Positions 23,393-31,860 of a stretch of 41,686 nucleotides of DNA are shown here, piece by piece. The position numbers and the translations under genes are program-made. The notes under the pieces are model-generated. The model did no database searches and had not been told where the DNA came from. It saw nothing but the letters and a program-made list of their open reading frames with translations. This DNA comes from a virus. How positions within the stretch are numbered: position 1 is the first letter of the stretch; each line of letters begins with the position of its first letter. The DNA is taken from IMG/VR virus record IMGVR_UViG_3300047495_000038, positions 1 through 41,686 of that record. One strand, given 5' to 3'.

Positions 23393-24993
23393 CTTTGTTG
23401 AATCTAAATCGCACGGGCGGAGACGTCCAGGATCGGGCAGGCCTGGTCCTGCTGGATCTCTCTGAGGCACGGGAGGCATACGTTGCCCGGCGCGATGCCG
23501 AAGAGGTGCGCCTGGAGCAAAAAAAAGTTCAGGAGGCGATCGGCCCCGCGCTCTTCTCACTGACGGCCGCCGATGGCCAGGACGCCAAGTTCCGGCGCAT
23601 CACGTCGCCCCAGACGCTGCGGGATCTCAATCCGCTGATGCACGACCGCATGCAGCAGGTGTGCTTCTTCCTCGCGGTCACCACGCCCTTCGGCAAGCGC
23701 ATCGTCGAGATCATCACCAGCTATGTGGTGGGTGAGCGCTTCAAGGTCATCTGCGAGGATCCTGCAGCTCAGGCCATCGTCGATCGCTTCTGGGATGACG
23801 AGATCAACAACATGGAAGATCGCGTCCAGTCGATGTGTAACGAGCTGAGCATCTTCGGAGAGTTCTGCTCGCCGGTCGCGGTCAATCCCGTCGATGGCTT
23901 CGTGCGCCTCGGCTACATCGATCCCATGCTGATTGAGGCGATCGAGTACGGCAAGATGGTCACGGCCGGTGGCGACCAGGAGGTGAGCTTTCCAGTCAAC
24001 GTGCGGCTGCGCAAGGAGGTGGGAGTTCCAGACCAGAAGCGCCTCGCGATCGTCCGGATGGATGAGGACGTGAACTCCGCGACCTATGGATATCTGAACG
24101 GCGACACCTTCTACTTCGCAATCAATAAGGCGATGAGCGGCAGCCGCGGCATATCGGAGCTCTTCCACCTGGCGGACTGGATCGACGTCTTCGACCAGAT
24201 GATCTTCGACTTCGCCGACAAGGTGCGCTTCCTCAACTCCTACGTCTGGCACTACACGATGACGGGCGCGAACTCCAAAGACGTCGACGACTACCAGAAG
24301 AAGATCACTGCGAATCCTCCTCGCCAGGGCGGCGTCTTCGTGACCAACGAGAAGGTTGAGGTGGAAGCCAAGACCCCCGACTTCAAAGGTGCCGACATGT
24401 CGGCCGGCGCGGAGATGGTGAAGAAGTACGGGCTCGGAGGCGCCGGGCTCCCTGATTGGTTCTTCGCAGACTCCGGCAGCGGCAACCGTTCCACCGCGGC
24501 GGAGATGCAGGGACCCACCGGTAAGAAGCTGACCATGCGCCAGAATCACCTGGTCAACTGCATCACCCGCATGATCAGCTTCGTCCTGCAGCAGGCGAAG
24601 CTGCATGGCACGCTGGGTCTGAACGTCAGCACCAAGCACACCGTAGAAGTGCCCGAGCTGCTGGTCAGGGATCTCACCAGCGCGGCGACCACCCTCACCG
24701 GTGTCACCGGCGCTGTCGCGATCGCGGAAGACCGCGGCTGGATCCAGGGCGTGACGGCGGCGCGTGCATTGCACATGATGCTTGAGCAGCTCGGCATGGT
24801 CATCGACGATTCGAAGGCGGAGTATGAGGCCGCTCAGCAGCAGCTCGCAGATCGCGCGACTCAACGGCAGAACAACCTCTTCCCCCAAGGAGCGCTGGCC
24901 ACCGCGCTCGCGCTGCAGGGAGCGCAGCCGGCCGCCCCGGACCCAAAGGCGGACGCTGCCACCGCCGCGGCGGCGACGAACATGGTGCAGTAA
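23383..24993 (+). CDS. Phage portal protein
   Basis: 536 residues, following the terminase and preceding the MuF gene, the normal place of the portal. FGKRIVEIITSYVVGERF, VQSMCNELSIFGEF and RGISELFHLADWIDVFDQMIFD are typical of portal crown/stem helices. The C-terminus is Gln/Ala-rich with a coiled coil. It differs from the DUF935 portals of Mu itself and looks nearer other Caudoviricetes portals. The ring of this protein would form the packaging channel and docking site for terminase and neck. Start ATG 23383; a second ATG six bases later could also be used. Confidence 0.8.
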   Translation: MGMTLLNLNRTGGDVQDRAGLVLLDLSEAREAYVARRDAEEVRLEQKKVQEAIGPALFSLTAADGQDAKFRRITSPQTLRDLNPLMHDRMQQVCFFLAVTTPFGKRIVEIITSYVVGERFKVICEDPAAQAIVDRFWDDEINNMEDRVQSMCNELSIFGEFCSPVAVNPVDGFVRLGYIDPMLIEAIEYGKMVTAGGDQEVSFPVNVRLRKEVGVPDQKRLAIVRMDEDVNSATYGYLNGDTFYFAINKAMSGSRGISELFHLADWIDVFDQMIFDFADKVRFLNSYVWHYTMTGANSKDVDDYQKKITANPPRQGGVFVTNEKVEVEAKTPDFKGADMSAGAEMVKKYGLGGAGLPDWFFADSGSGNRSTAAEMQGPTGKKLTMRQNHLVNCITRMISFVLQQAKLHGTLGLNVSTKHTVEVPELLVRDLTSAATTLTGVTGAVAIAEDRGWIQGVTAARALHMMLEQLGMVIDDSKAEYEAAQQQLADRATQRQNNLFPQGALATALALQGAQPAAPDPKADAATAAAATNMVQ

Positions 24994-25890
24994 GTGGCCA
25001 CACGCGCAGAGCTGTACGCAGCCCAGGTCGCGCAGCTGATCGAGGGAGCGAAGGCGCTCACGCCAGAGGCCGAGCACGCGATCGAGCGGCTCCTGGCACA
25101 GGCGGATCGCGAGATCCTGGGCCGGATCGCCTGGCTCGATCCGAAGAGCTTTACTGCGTTCCAGCTCGACTCGCTTCGCACGTCGATCGATCAGGCGATG
25201 GCACAGTTTCGGACGGCCGCCACCGACAAGGTCCAGCAGCTACAGGAGAAGGCGGCGATCGCGGCCACGCACGGGACCAGCAATACCGTTGCGGCCGCGC
25301 TAGGAACCGCTGTTTCCCTCGGAGCCGTGAATCCGACGACGCTGAGGATTGCGCAGGGTTACAGCGCGGATCTCATCTCCGGGCTGTCGGCCGATGCTTC
25401 GGCCAAGATCAAGGGTGTCGTGCAGCGCGCGTTCCTGGGCGGCCAGTCCCTTTCCGACATCATCGCTGGAGTGGGGCACTCGCTCGACGGTGGCAAGTTC
25501 TCCGGCGTCTTCACCGAGGTCGGCGATCGAGCGATGAAGTTGGCCGTGAACGAAGTTCTGCGCGTGCATTCCATCTCCGGCCAGGCACGCCTCCAGGATC
25601 TCGCCAGCCGTAACGCCGCGATTCAGAAGATGTGGATGCACATACCAGCCGCGCGGGTTCCACGGATCACGCATCTGCTGGCGGATGGGCAGGTGGTCGC
25701 GGTGGATAAGCCATTCCTAGTCGGTGGCGAAGAACTGATGTTTCCGCGCGATCCCAGCGGATCACCGGAGAACACGATCTTCTGTCACTGCGTTTCAGTC
25801 GCTTACATCGACGACGCCGACTTATACGCTACTGCCGCAGACAGAGAAACCTTGGCCAAGGTAGGTCTAAAAGTAAGTCGCGGCAACTAG
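24994..25890 (+). CDS. MuF-type head morphogenesis protein
   Basis: 298 residues from a GTG directly after the portal stop. The C-terminal ~90 residues (MWMHIPAARVPRITHLLADGQ, DKPFLVGGEELMFPRD, NTIFCHCVSVAY) match the Mu F/SPP1 gp7 signature: D.rvr.~H....G....d.pF...g......P.dp....~nCrC. The N-terminal two thirds are helical. Such proteins enter proheads through the portal and affect head assembly or DNA ejection. This is the canonical copy; a second MuF-like domain is encoded beside the repressor at 15984-16595. Confidence 0.8.
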   Translation: MATRAELYAAQVAQLIEGAKALTPEAEHAIERLLAQADREILGRIAWLDPKSFTAFQLDSLRTSIDQAMAQFRTAATDKVQQLQEKAAIAATHGTSNTVAAALGTAVSLGAVNPTTLRIAQGYSADLISGLSADASAKIKGVVQRAFLGGQSLSDIIAGVGHSLDGGKFSGVFTEVGDRAMKLAVNEVLRVHSISGQARLQDLASRNAAIQKMWMHIPAARVPRITHLLADGQVVAVDKPFLVGGEELMFPRDPSGSPENTIFCHCVSVAYIDDADLYATAADRETLAKVGLKVSRGN

Positions 25891-25996
25891 AAATCGACCT
25901 CCTCGCACCTCTCGACCTACACGCAAGTAGACGGAGCAACGCAGGACTTACTTTCAGGCTAGCGAATCCGCATCACCAACCACACGAGGAACCATC

Positions 25997-26365
25997 ATGG
26001 CCGAAGTGAAGATCCCGAATCCTCCCGCGCATCTGCCTAAGTCAGTTGCCGCGAACTGGACCAAAACCTACCGCGACACCCTGAAGCAGGCGACGGCAGA
26101 CCTTCCTGAGAATCCGAGCGGCCAGCACACTACGGCTCTCCGCGCCGCGAATGCGCTGGTGAAGGTTCAGGAGCCCGAGAATCACGAGCAGGCAGCGAAG
26201 CTCGTTGAGGCATTCAAGAATGGCTCCGAGGACGGCTGGAAGATCATCGCTCACGGCACTCGCAACATCGCAGGCAAGGAACACCTGGCGATCGTCACCG
26301 CGAACGGTCGCAAGCACCTTTATCCCGTGCCCGCCGGCAAGCCCGCCGCCTCCGCCACCACTTAA
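25997..26365 (+). CDS. Small head-region protein, ChaB-like N-terminus
   Basis: 122 residues. LPKSVAANWTKTYRDTLKQA is similar in pattern to ChaB-like phage proteins (LP.sV......Y..ai..A). The second half (GWKIIAHGTRNIAGKEHLAIVTANGRKHLYPVP) is beta-rich. It stands alone between the MuF gene and the capsid gene, where accessory scaffold or internal head proteins are common. A 106-bp gap lies in front, with no evident structure; ACACGAGGA precedes the ATG. Confidence 0.5.
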   Translation: MAEVKIPNPPAHLPKSVAANWTKTYRDTLKQATADLPENPSGQHTTALRAANALVKVQEPENHEQAAKLVEAFKNGSEDGWKIIAHGTRNIAGKEHLAIVTANGRKHLYPVPAGKPAASATT

Positions 26366-26380
26366 GTCGGTAAGGAACTC

Positions 26381-28792
26381 ATGAAGCGACGGAACTCTCT
26401 ACTGATGTGGCTGACGGTTCGCGAGCAAGCGGCGGCCGCAGATATGTCCTTTTCGGATCGGGGCGCTCTCCTTGAGGGGGCGCTCCGCGACCAGTTTGGG
26501 ATGGACGGCACCGGCTATCCGCGCTTCTATGTGCAGGATATCTTCAACGATTACCTTATTGCCCGGAGCACCCAGGGCGAGCTTCTGTATCGCATCCCGT
26601 ACACGATCTCCGGCACGGACGTTTCGTTTGGCGATGCGGCGGAAGTGGAGACGGCGTATGTGCCGGTCGCGGAGGCGGGCGGCTTCGTCGCTGAAGCTGC
26701 TACGGGCGCGGCTCTTGACGACTGCGTGTACCCGGTGTCGGTGCTCAAGGCCGGCTGGGGACTGGGCACCGTCTCCGGTGCCAACTCACTCCCGCACTAC
26801 TATCCCGCTTCGTTCGTTGCCGAGGTTGCGGAGGCGGCCAACCAGGCAAAGTTTGGTCGTCGCCATCCGGACGGTCCGGGCTTCGGCGAGAACGATCCCG
26901 AGCGCGTAGCCGGCTGGTTCAGCAATGGCCAGATGGCATCTGCGGCTGGCGAGGCCCGAGCGAACCTGAATCTTCTCAAGAGCGAGACGGACCTGCGTAG
27001 CAAGTTTGCCGCTGCCCGCGAGGCGAAGAAGTTGGACCTGTATGGCCTGTCCATCCTGGCCACGGTTGGCTTCGCGCCTGCGGTGATCGAGGGCAAGAAG
27101 TGCCTCGAAGCCAAGAAGCTCGGCAAGCTCTTCAGTATCGACCTCGTCTCCGAGGCCGGTGCCGGTGGGCGGTTCCTGGAAGAGATGCGCGTCGCGGCCT
27201 CCGCTGACGTGAGCAGAGAGATTGCGGCGGTTCAGTCAGCCGCAGTGAGACAAGGTTCGCCTGTCCATCCGGTCAGGCATAGCGGCGGCGCGCAAGGCCG
27301 TGGGAGCTCTGAGATGAACAAGCTGTTGATTATGCGGGTGATTGAAGCCCTGCGCACCAAGGACGCGACCAGCGCGGCTGCCTTCCATACAGAATTGAAC
27401 GCCGCGACCGAAGACAAGTACGAGGGCATCATGACGCGCGTCACTGAGGCGCTGTCCGCGAAGGCAACCGAGCAGGCCACGGCTGCTCTGGAGGCTGCGA
27501 ACGCCGCCAACGCCGCGACGGCGAAGTTGCAGTTCCAGAACGTCATGGAGGCGAAGCTTACCGACTCCAAGCTGCCGGAGCCTGGCAAGAAGCTGGTCCG
27601 TCGTGCCTTCGAGAACGTTGTAGGAACTCCGGAGCTTCTGGATGCGGAGATCGTGAGCGTCCGCGAGGCTCTTGCGGCAACCGCCGCCACCGGCCGCATC
27701 AGCGGCTACGTTGTTCCTGGCCTGGATACGGCCGACAAGGCGCAGCTCGCGATGGACCGCATGTTGGGCGTCAAGGCGGCCGCATCGAGTGGTGTAGCCG
27801 CCTTCCGCGGCGTGCGGGAGGCCTACTCCTTCTTGACGGGTGATAGCGACCTCACCCTGCTTCGCCAGGGCGCTGGAGCCTTCTACCGCGTCTCGGAAGC
27901 GTTTGCCTCTACGGACTTCCCGAACCTGCTGCTGAACTCTATGACGAAGAAGCTGCTGCAAGACTGGGCGGAGCTCGGCATGGGCGGTCTGGACCTGCTG
28001 TACACCACGTCCACCGTGACGAACTACAAGCTGCAGGATCGTGTCCGTGACGGCATGTTCCCCGAGTTGCCGATCGTCGCGGAGAACGCGCCGTACCTGG
28101 AGCTGGCGAAGTTCACCGACGAGCGCGTGAACTACCAGGTGGTGAACCGCGGAGGCGTGGTGACGATCTCCGAGCAGACCATCCGCAACGATGATCTCGG
28201 CGCAATCACCCGCGTCCCCAACAAGCTCACCCGCGCCGGCCACCGCACGCTGAAGAACTTCATCTCCCAGTTCTTCATCGCCAACGGCAGCTACATGCCA
28301 GACGGTGTCAACATCTTCGACACCACGCATGCGAATCTCGGATCCGCCCCGCTCTCGCAAGATGCGCTGATCGTCGCCGAGCAGGCACTGATGAAGCAGA
28401 CCGAGAAGGACTCCGGCGAGCGCCTGGGGCTTTCGCTCGACTGGCTGATGGTGCCGATCGAGTTGAAGAATGTCGCGATCCAGATCAACCAGACCAATAC
28501 GGCTGGAGCGAATGCCTTCTATCAGCGGTTCGGTGCGAACAACGAGCGCATCATCGTCAACGAGAAGCTCACGGATGCGACCGACTGGTACTACGGAACG
28601 CTTCCCAACAACGCGCCCTTCCTGGAGATGGGCTTCCTGGATGGGATCGTGGAGCCGCAGATCTTCCTCGCCAACAACCCGGTGGTTGGCGCGATGTTCA
28701 CCAACGACCAGATTCAGTACAAGGTCAAGCAGGTCTTCGGCGGAGCATTCATCGACTATCGCGGCGTCGGTAAGCAGGTCGTCGCCGGCTAA
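26381..28792 (+). CDS. Prohead protease - scaffold - major capsid protein fusion
   Basis: 803 residues, TAAGGA before the ATG. Residues ~100-290 form a phage prohead protease of the Mu I type: His162 (GRRHPDG), GLSI with Ser224, and KLFSIDLVSEAGAGGRFLEEM. A short Gly/Ser-rich linker (~288-311) follows. Residues ~312-465 are helical and Ala-rich, as in scaffold or delta domains. Residues ~465-803 (from YSFLTGDSDLTLLRQG to the end) are the major capsid protein, including FPELPIVAENAPYLEL and VFGGAFIDYRGVG. Fused protease-capsid proteins are known in phages. Self-processing would release capsid subunits. An in-frame ATG at 27314 may give a scaffold-capsid product without the protease. Confidence 0.85.
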   Translation: MKRRNSLLMWLTVREQAAAADMSFSDRGALLEGALRDQFGMDGTGYPRFYVQDIFNDYLIARSTQGELLYRIPYTISGTDVSFGDAAEVETAYVPVAEAGGFVAEAATGAALDDCVYPVSVLKAGWGLGTVSGANSLPHYYPASFVAEVAEAANQAKFGRRHPDGPGFGENDPERVAGWFSNGQMASAAGEARANLNLLKSETDLRSKFAAAREAKKLDLYGLSILATVGFAPAVIEGKKCLEAKKLGKLFSIDLVSEAGAGGRFLEEMRVAASADVSREIAAVQSAAVRQGSPVHPVRHSGGAQGRGSSEMNKLLIMRVIEALRTKDATSAAAFHTELNAATEDKYEGIMTRVTEALSAKATEQATAALEAANAANAATAKLQFQNVMEAKLTDSKLPEPGKKLVRRAFENVVGTPELLDAEIVSVREALAATAATGRISGYVVPGLDTADKAQLAMDRMLGVKAAASSGVAAFRGVREAYSFLTGDSDLTLLRQGAGAFYRVSEAFASTDFPNLLLNSMTKKLLQDWAELGMGGLDLLYTTSTVTNYKLQDRVRDGMFPELPIVAENAPYLELAKFTDERVNYQVVNRGGVVTISEQTIRNDDLGAITRVPNKLTRAGHRTLKNFISQFFIANGSYMPDGVNIFDTTHANLGSAPLSQDALIVAEQALMKQTEKDSGERLGLSLDWLMVPIELKNVAIQINQTNTAGANAFYQRFGANNERIIVNEKLTDATDWYYGTLPNNAPFLEMGFLDGIVEPQIFLANNPVVGAMFTNDQIQYKVKQVFGGAFIDYRGVGKQVVAG
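27302..27316 (+). promoter_or_regulatory. Candidate internal start within the protease-capsid gene
   Basis: GGGAG (27302-27306) stands seven bases before an in-frame ATG (27314-27316, residue 312), right at the linker between protease and scaffold parts. Starting here would produce a 492-residue scaffold-capsid protein (27314-28792), comparable to Mu, where Z is made by in-frame internal initiation within I. Whether it is used is not shown by the sequence alone. Confidence 0.5.
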
Positions 28793-28805
28793 TTGTTTTC
28801 CCAGG

Positions 28806-28845
28806 CAGCCCGGCTCCGAGGGGTGAACTCCTTGGAGGCGGGCTG
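28806..28845 (+). terminator. Hairpin after the capsid gene
   Basis: 12-nt arms (28806-28817 and 28834-28845) pair with one mismatch and a 16-nt loop in the 103-bp gap after the capsid fusion. There is no T-run after it, so partial termination or protection of the upstream mRNA end is more likely than full termination. This would raise capsid mRNA over downstream genes. Confidence 0.45.
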
Positions 28846-28895
28846 GATCTCCAACGCACCATCACCGTTCCAATCTCCTCGACGAGGTCCGTTCC

Positions 28896-29321
28896 ATGAA
28901 TGAAGCCACCATCACCTCCGCTTTCCCCGGCACCGCCACCGAGACCAACCTTGGTCTCAAGGAAGTCGTGCCCGCGTCGACCGGTACCCAGGTCACCCTT
29001 CCGACCGATGTCGCCACCTCCGAAGCCAACGCCCGCCTCTCGCCTGGTCCTGCCGTCGTGCAGGAGGTTCCCGGCGCGGTGAAGCAGGTTGAAACCACGC
29101 ACATTGTGGAGCCCGTTCACACGGCCGCAGCGGCCGAGCCGGTTGCCGTGCTCCGCGAGACTCAGGCAGTTCCTGTCGTCGAAGCTGTGCCGGTGACGCA
29201 TTCCGTCGCCGCGATCGCGCCCGCAGGCGTCCAGGCCGGCGAGGCGCAGGCCGCAGTGAACCGCGCCGGAACCATTCCCGCCGTCGAGGTGCCTTCGGGC
29301 ACCGTCATCCACGATAAGTAA
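28896..29321 (+). CDS. Low-complexity Ala/Val/Pro-rich protein after the capsid gene
   Basis: 141 residues, low in charge and rich in Ala, Val, Thr, Pro and Glu, with loose repeats such as VETTHIVEPVHTAAA and VVEAVPVTHSVAAIAP. No fold was recognised; it may be extended or disordered. It sits between the capsid and a probable decoration gene, flanked by hairpins on both sides. A head fibre, head-surface or linker role is possible, but only by position. Confidence 0.5.
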   Translation: MNEATITSAFPGTATETNLGLKEVVPASTGTQVTLPTDVATSEANARLSPGPAVVQEVPGAVKQVETTHIVEPVHTAAAAEPVAVLRETQAVPVVEAVPVTHSVAAIAPAGVQAGEAQAAVNRAGTIPAVEVPSGTVIHDK

Positions 29322-29331
29322 GAACCAGGGC

Positions 29332-29369
29332 GCGGTCCTGCCTGCCCACAACGGGCTTCGCAGGGCCGC
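29332..29369 (+). terminator. Nested hairpin between head genes
   Basis: GCGGTCCTGC (29332-29341) pairs with GCAGGGCCGC (29360-29369), 10 bp with one G-U pair. Within the loop, GCCC and GGGC form a further 4-bp stem. It lies 10 bp after the preceding stop in a 98-bp gap and has no T-run. It may limit read-through or shield the mRNA. Confidence 0.45.
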
Positions 29370-29419
29370 TTCCGCTTACCGCCCACTCATCGGCAACGTA
29401 TTACGGAAGGATCTCGATC

Positions 29420-29809
29420 ATGGAGCAGCTCCGCAAAAGTTACATCACTCTTCCTCTTCCGGCGTCTCCTGCCGCGGGTGCGGGGCAGGCCACCTTTATC
29501 GCTACTCACGCGATGCGGATCGTCTCCGCGCAGATCGGCCTCTCTGACACTGGCGCTGGAGCTGGCGCGACCGCCGTCCAGGTGAACAGGAATGGCGTTG
29601 CCCTGGTCACCACCACTGCGCTTTCTGTGGCGCAGGGGGCGGCCGCCAAGGCTGTCAAGGCGACTGTCAGCGGCACCCCGGCCAGCTATCCCGGCGGACA
29701 GGGTGTACAGCCCGGAGACGTCATCACGGTGGATGTCCTGAGCGTCCCCGCCGTGACGCCGCCCAAGGTGGTCACCGTCGTCCTCTCCGTCACCCAGACC
29801 GACGTATAA
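29420..29809 (+). CDS. Probable head decoration protein
   Basis: 129 residues, beta-rich, with a single-domain look: YITLPLPASPAAGAGQATF, IVSAQIGLSDTGAGAG, QVNRNGVALVTTTALSV, ending VVTVVLSVTQTDV. Repeated polar strands and its place after the capsid gene fit a small decoration or fibre-like protein. The family was not identified. GGAAGGA precedes the ATG. A surface-exposed role is inferred. Confidence 0.45.
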   Translation: MEQLRKSYITLPLPASPAAGAGQATFIATHAMRIVSAQIGLSDTGAGAGATAVQVNRNGVALVTTTALSVAQGAAAKAVKATVSGTPASYPGGQGVQPGDVITVDVLSVPAVTPPKVVTVVLSVTQTDV

Positions 29810-29830
29810 GCGAAAGCCGTTCCCCCCACC

Positions 29831-30613
29831 ATGTCTGAACCAGTCCAGAACCCGCTGCAGGAGTTTATCGACGCCATCACCCCGGTGATCAGCGACGGTG
29901 GCGGCTGGGTGACGGACTCCCTCGATCGCTTTATTCAGCAGGCAATCCTTCAACGCTACTCGAAGGATTGCCCGCTAGAACTGGTGAGCGACGTCGCCGG
30001 TAACGGCACCTCGTTCCTCGCATTGCCGGTGGCGTTCCCTGGCGCGGCCGCTGTGCCAGCCGTGGGGAACACTCCCGCAGTCGCCGCGATCCCAGCGCAG
30101 TTCGGAATCTTCGACCCGAAGTTCTCCTCGGTCCGCCAGATCGAGTATCCGATCGGCAACGTGCCGGAGGAGGATGTCCGGCCGGAGGACTGGCAGATCT
30201 ATCGCACGCCCACTGGCTACCAGCTGCAGCTGATGGCGTTCGTTCCTCAGCCAGGCGAATTATGCCGCATCACCTGGACCGCGCAGCATGCGCCGGATGG
30301 ATCGACCGTCGCCCAGGCCGACTTCTACGCTGTCTGCGACTTCGCCGCGTCGCTCTGCCTGGAGGCGATGGCCGCGCGGGCCTCACAGTTCGGCGATAAC
30401 ACGATGGGCGCTGACACCGTGAACTATCGCAGCAAGAGCCAGGAGTTCCTATCGCTCGCCAAGGCCAAGCGGAAGTCCTACTTCAACCACTTCGGAATCG
30501 ACGAGAACGATCACTCGGTCGAGGACAAGCCCGCGATCTCGGTTGGCAGTCTGCATAACATCATGAGCTCCGCCGGCGTCGATCGCATCATCCACGGCAG
30601 GTACACGCGATGA
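29831..30613 (+). CDS. Head-tail connector/adaptor protein
   Basis: 260 residues. WVTDSLDRFIQQAILQRYSKD resembles the opening helix of the phage adaptor (gp6/gp15-like) family. A strand-rich insert (~60-140) and a helical C-terminal part follow (FYAVCDFAASLCLEAMAARASQ, then EFLSLAKAKRKSYFNHFG). The helix-insert-helix layout and the position between head and neck genes support an adaptor that binds under the portal. The stop overlaps the next ATG (ATGA). Confidence 0.6.
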   Translation: MSEPVQNPLQEFIDAITPVISDGGGWVTDSLDRFIQQAILQRYSKDCPLELVSDVAGNGTSFLALPVAFPGAAAVPAVGNTPAVAAIPAQFGIFDPKFSSVRQIEYPIGNVPEEDVRPEDWQIYRTPTGYQLQLMAFVPQPGELCRITWTAQHAPDGSTVAQADFYAVCDFAASLCLEAMAARASQFGDNTMGADTVNYRSKSQEFLSLAKAKRKSYFNHFGIDENDHSVEDKPAISVGSLHNIMSSAGVDRIIHGRYTR

Positions 30614-31146
30614 GCGAGCCGATCATCATCTCGGGGCTGGAGAACGCGACCGAAGAGATCCGCCGCGCCACGCATGCAGGAGTGCTTGCGGGGCTTGAGG
30701 CTGTCGGCGTCGTAGCCCAGAAGCAAGTCGTGGAGAACATCCGCACGCCGTACAACGGCATGCCATCTGCCGTGGCAACGGGAAACCTCGCGGCCTCGGT
30801 CTTCGCTACCGTTACGCCAGGCATGGTCCTGAGCCGCTTGCTGGTGGCCGCTGGCGCTCCGGCTGACGTCTACGTCGACCCGGTGAACTACGGGGCTCGC
30901 CCTCACCTGCCGCCGGTCAATGCTCTCCTCCCCTGGGTGAAGCTGAAGTTTGGCGTCGACGACGAGAAGGCTGCGCTGAGGATCGCCTGGGCGATTGCGA
31001 TCAACCAGGCGAAGAAGGGTATGCAACCTCGGATGATGTTCGACCGCGCTCAGGCGATCGTCGAGCCGCAGGCCGCCTCCATCATCGAGCGGCAGATCGC
31101 CGTATCCATCCGCTCCATGCAGGGAGGTTCCGATGTCCCTGCCTAA
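30610..31146 (+). CDS. Neck/tail-completion protein (HK97 gp10-like)
   Basis: 178 residues. IRRATHAGVLAGLEAVGVVAQKQVVENIRT, VATGNLAASVFA and the C-terminal PRMMFDRAQAIVEPQ...IIERQIAVSI follow the pattern of HK97 gp10-like neck proteins (helix, RTG.L..s, R.fl..a......~i~~~i). It would bridge the connector and the tail. ATGA start overlap upstream; the end overlaps the next gene by 14 bp. Confidence 0.65.
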   Translation: MSEPIIISGLENATEEIRRATHAGVLAGLEAVGVVAQKQVVENIRTPYNGMPSAVATGNLAASVFATVTPGMVLSRLLVAAGAPADVYVDPVNYGARPHLPPVNALLPWVKLKFGVDDEKAALRIAWAIAINQAKKGMQPRMMFDRAQAIVEPQAASIIERQIAVSIRSMQGGSDVPA

Positions 31147-31585
31147 CGTGATCGCGGCCGTGACCGCCCGGCTCACCGCCGTTCCTTCGACGAAGAACGT
31201 GTACAGCTATGCCCGCGAAGCGAAGGAGATGGCACAGTTCACCAAGCTCTTCCTCGACCCGGCTGCAAAGACAATCCACGCCTGGATGGTCACGCGCGAA
31301 GGCACCGCCGCCCGCGATGAGGAGCTGAGCACCTACCGGCGCACGCACTCCATCGTGATGATGGGCTACTACGCCGTCAACGACACCCTCAATAGCGAGG
31401 GAGCGTTCCAGGGCATCATCGAGGACGTCTGCCAGGCCTTCGACCCGCTTGCCCTGCGCCAGTATGACGGCGCGGTGGACTGGAGCGATCCGGTCCAGGT
31501 GGAAGGCCCAACAGTCCTGATGTACGGCCAGGTTCTGTGTCACGCAGTCAAGCTGATTCACCGGGTACAGGAGGTCATTTACTGA
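31133..31585 (+). CDS. Tail terminator-like protein
   Basis: 150 residues, GGAGG five bases before the ATG. An N-terminal helix (NVIAAVTARLTAVPSTKNVYSY) and alternating strands (HAWMVTREG, THSIVMMGYYAVNDT, GPTVLMYGQVLCHAVKLIHRV) give the alpha/beta layout of siphophage tail terminators. Position between neck and tail tube supports this. It caps the tail tube and joins it to the head. One-base stop/start overlap with the next gene. Confidence 0.6.
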   Translation: MSLPNVIAAVTARLTAVPSTKNVYSYAREAKEMAQFTKLFLDPAAKTIHAWMVTREGTAARDEELSTYRRTHSIVMMGYYAVNDTLNSEGAFQGIIEDVCQAFDPLALRQYDGAVDWSDPVQVEGPTVLMYGQVLCHAVKLIHRVQEVIY

Positions 31586-31827
31586 TGCGCAAAGAAGACA
31601 CAGTCAACGTCCGGCTTACGGAGCACGGTCTGGAGATGGCGCAGGGCGGAACGCTCAGGCTGCACGGCGGCAAGGTGCCGCTTTCCTTCACAGGAGACAA
31701 GCCCAGCACCGTTCACCTCACCGCGTGGCACGAGCTGCTCAAGACCACCGCGCCCCACGGCAAGCCACTCTTCGAGATCGTACCGGCCGCCGAGCAGCCG
31801 GCCACCCAACCCGCCTCGGAAGAGTAG
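31585..31827 (+). CDS. Small protein between tail terminator and tail tube
   Basis: 80 residues, starting in the previous stop (TGATG). The sequence has a beta-rich middle (VRLTEHGLEMAQGGTLRLHGG) and an acidic/Ala/Pro end. No family was recognised. It probably belongs to the tail morphogenesis operon. Confidence 0.5.
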   Translation: MRKEDTVNVRLTEHGLEMAQGGTLRLHGGKVPLSFTGDKPSTVHLTAWHELLKTTAPHGKPLFEIVPAAEQPATQPASEE

Positions 31828-31860
31828 CTCCGAGCCAGCGTCACCCCCAGGAGAAGAACC

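Noticed and set aside
22493-23560. 355-codon minus-strand frame across terminase and portal
   Set aside because: Shadow of two well-supported genes; no start signal.
23557-25077. 506-codon minus-strand frame across the portal gene
   Set aside because: It is antisense to a clear portal gene, is rich in His, Arg and Leu as shadow frames are in GC-rich DNA, and has no domain pattern.
27236-28360. 374-codon minus-strand frame across the capsid gene
   Set aside because: It is the reverse of strongly coding capsid sequence and shows no recognisable domain.
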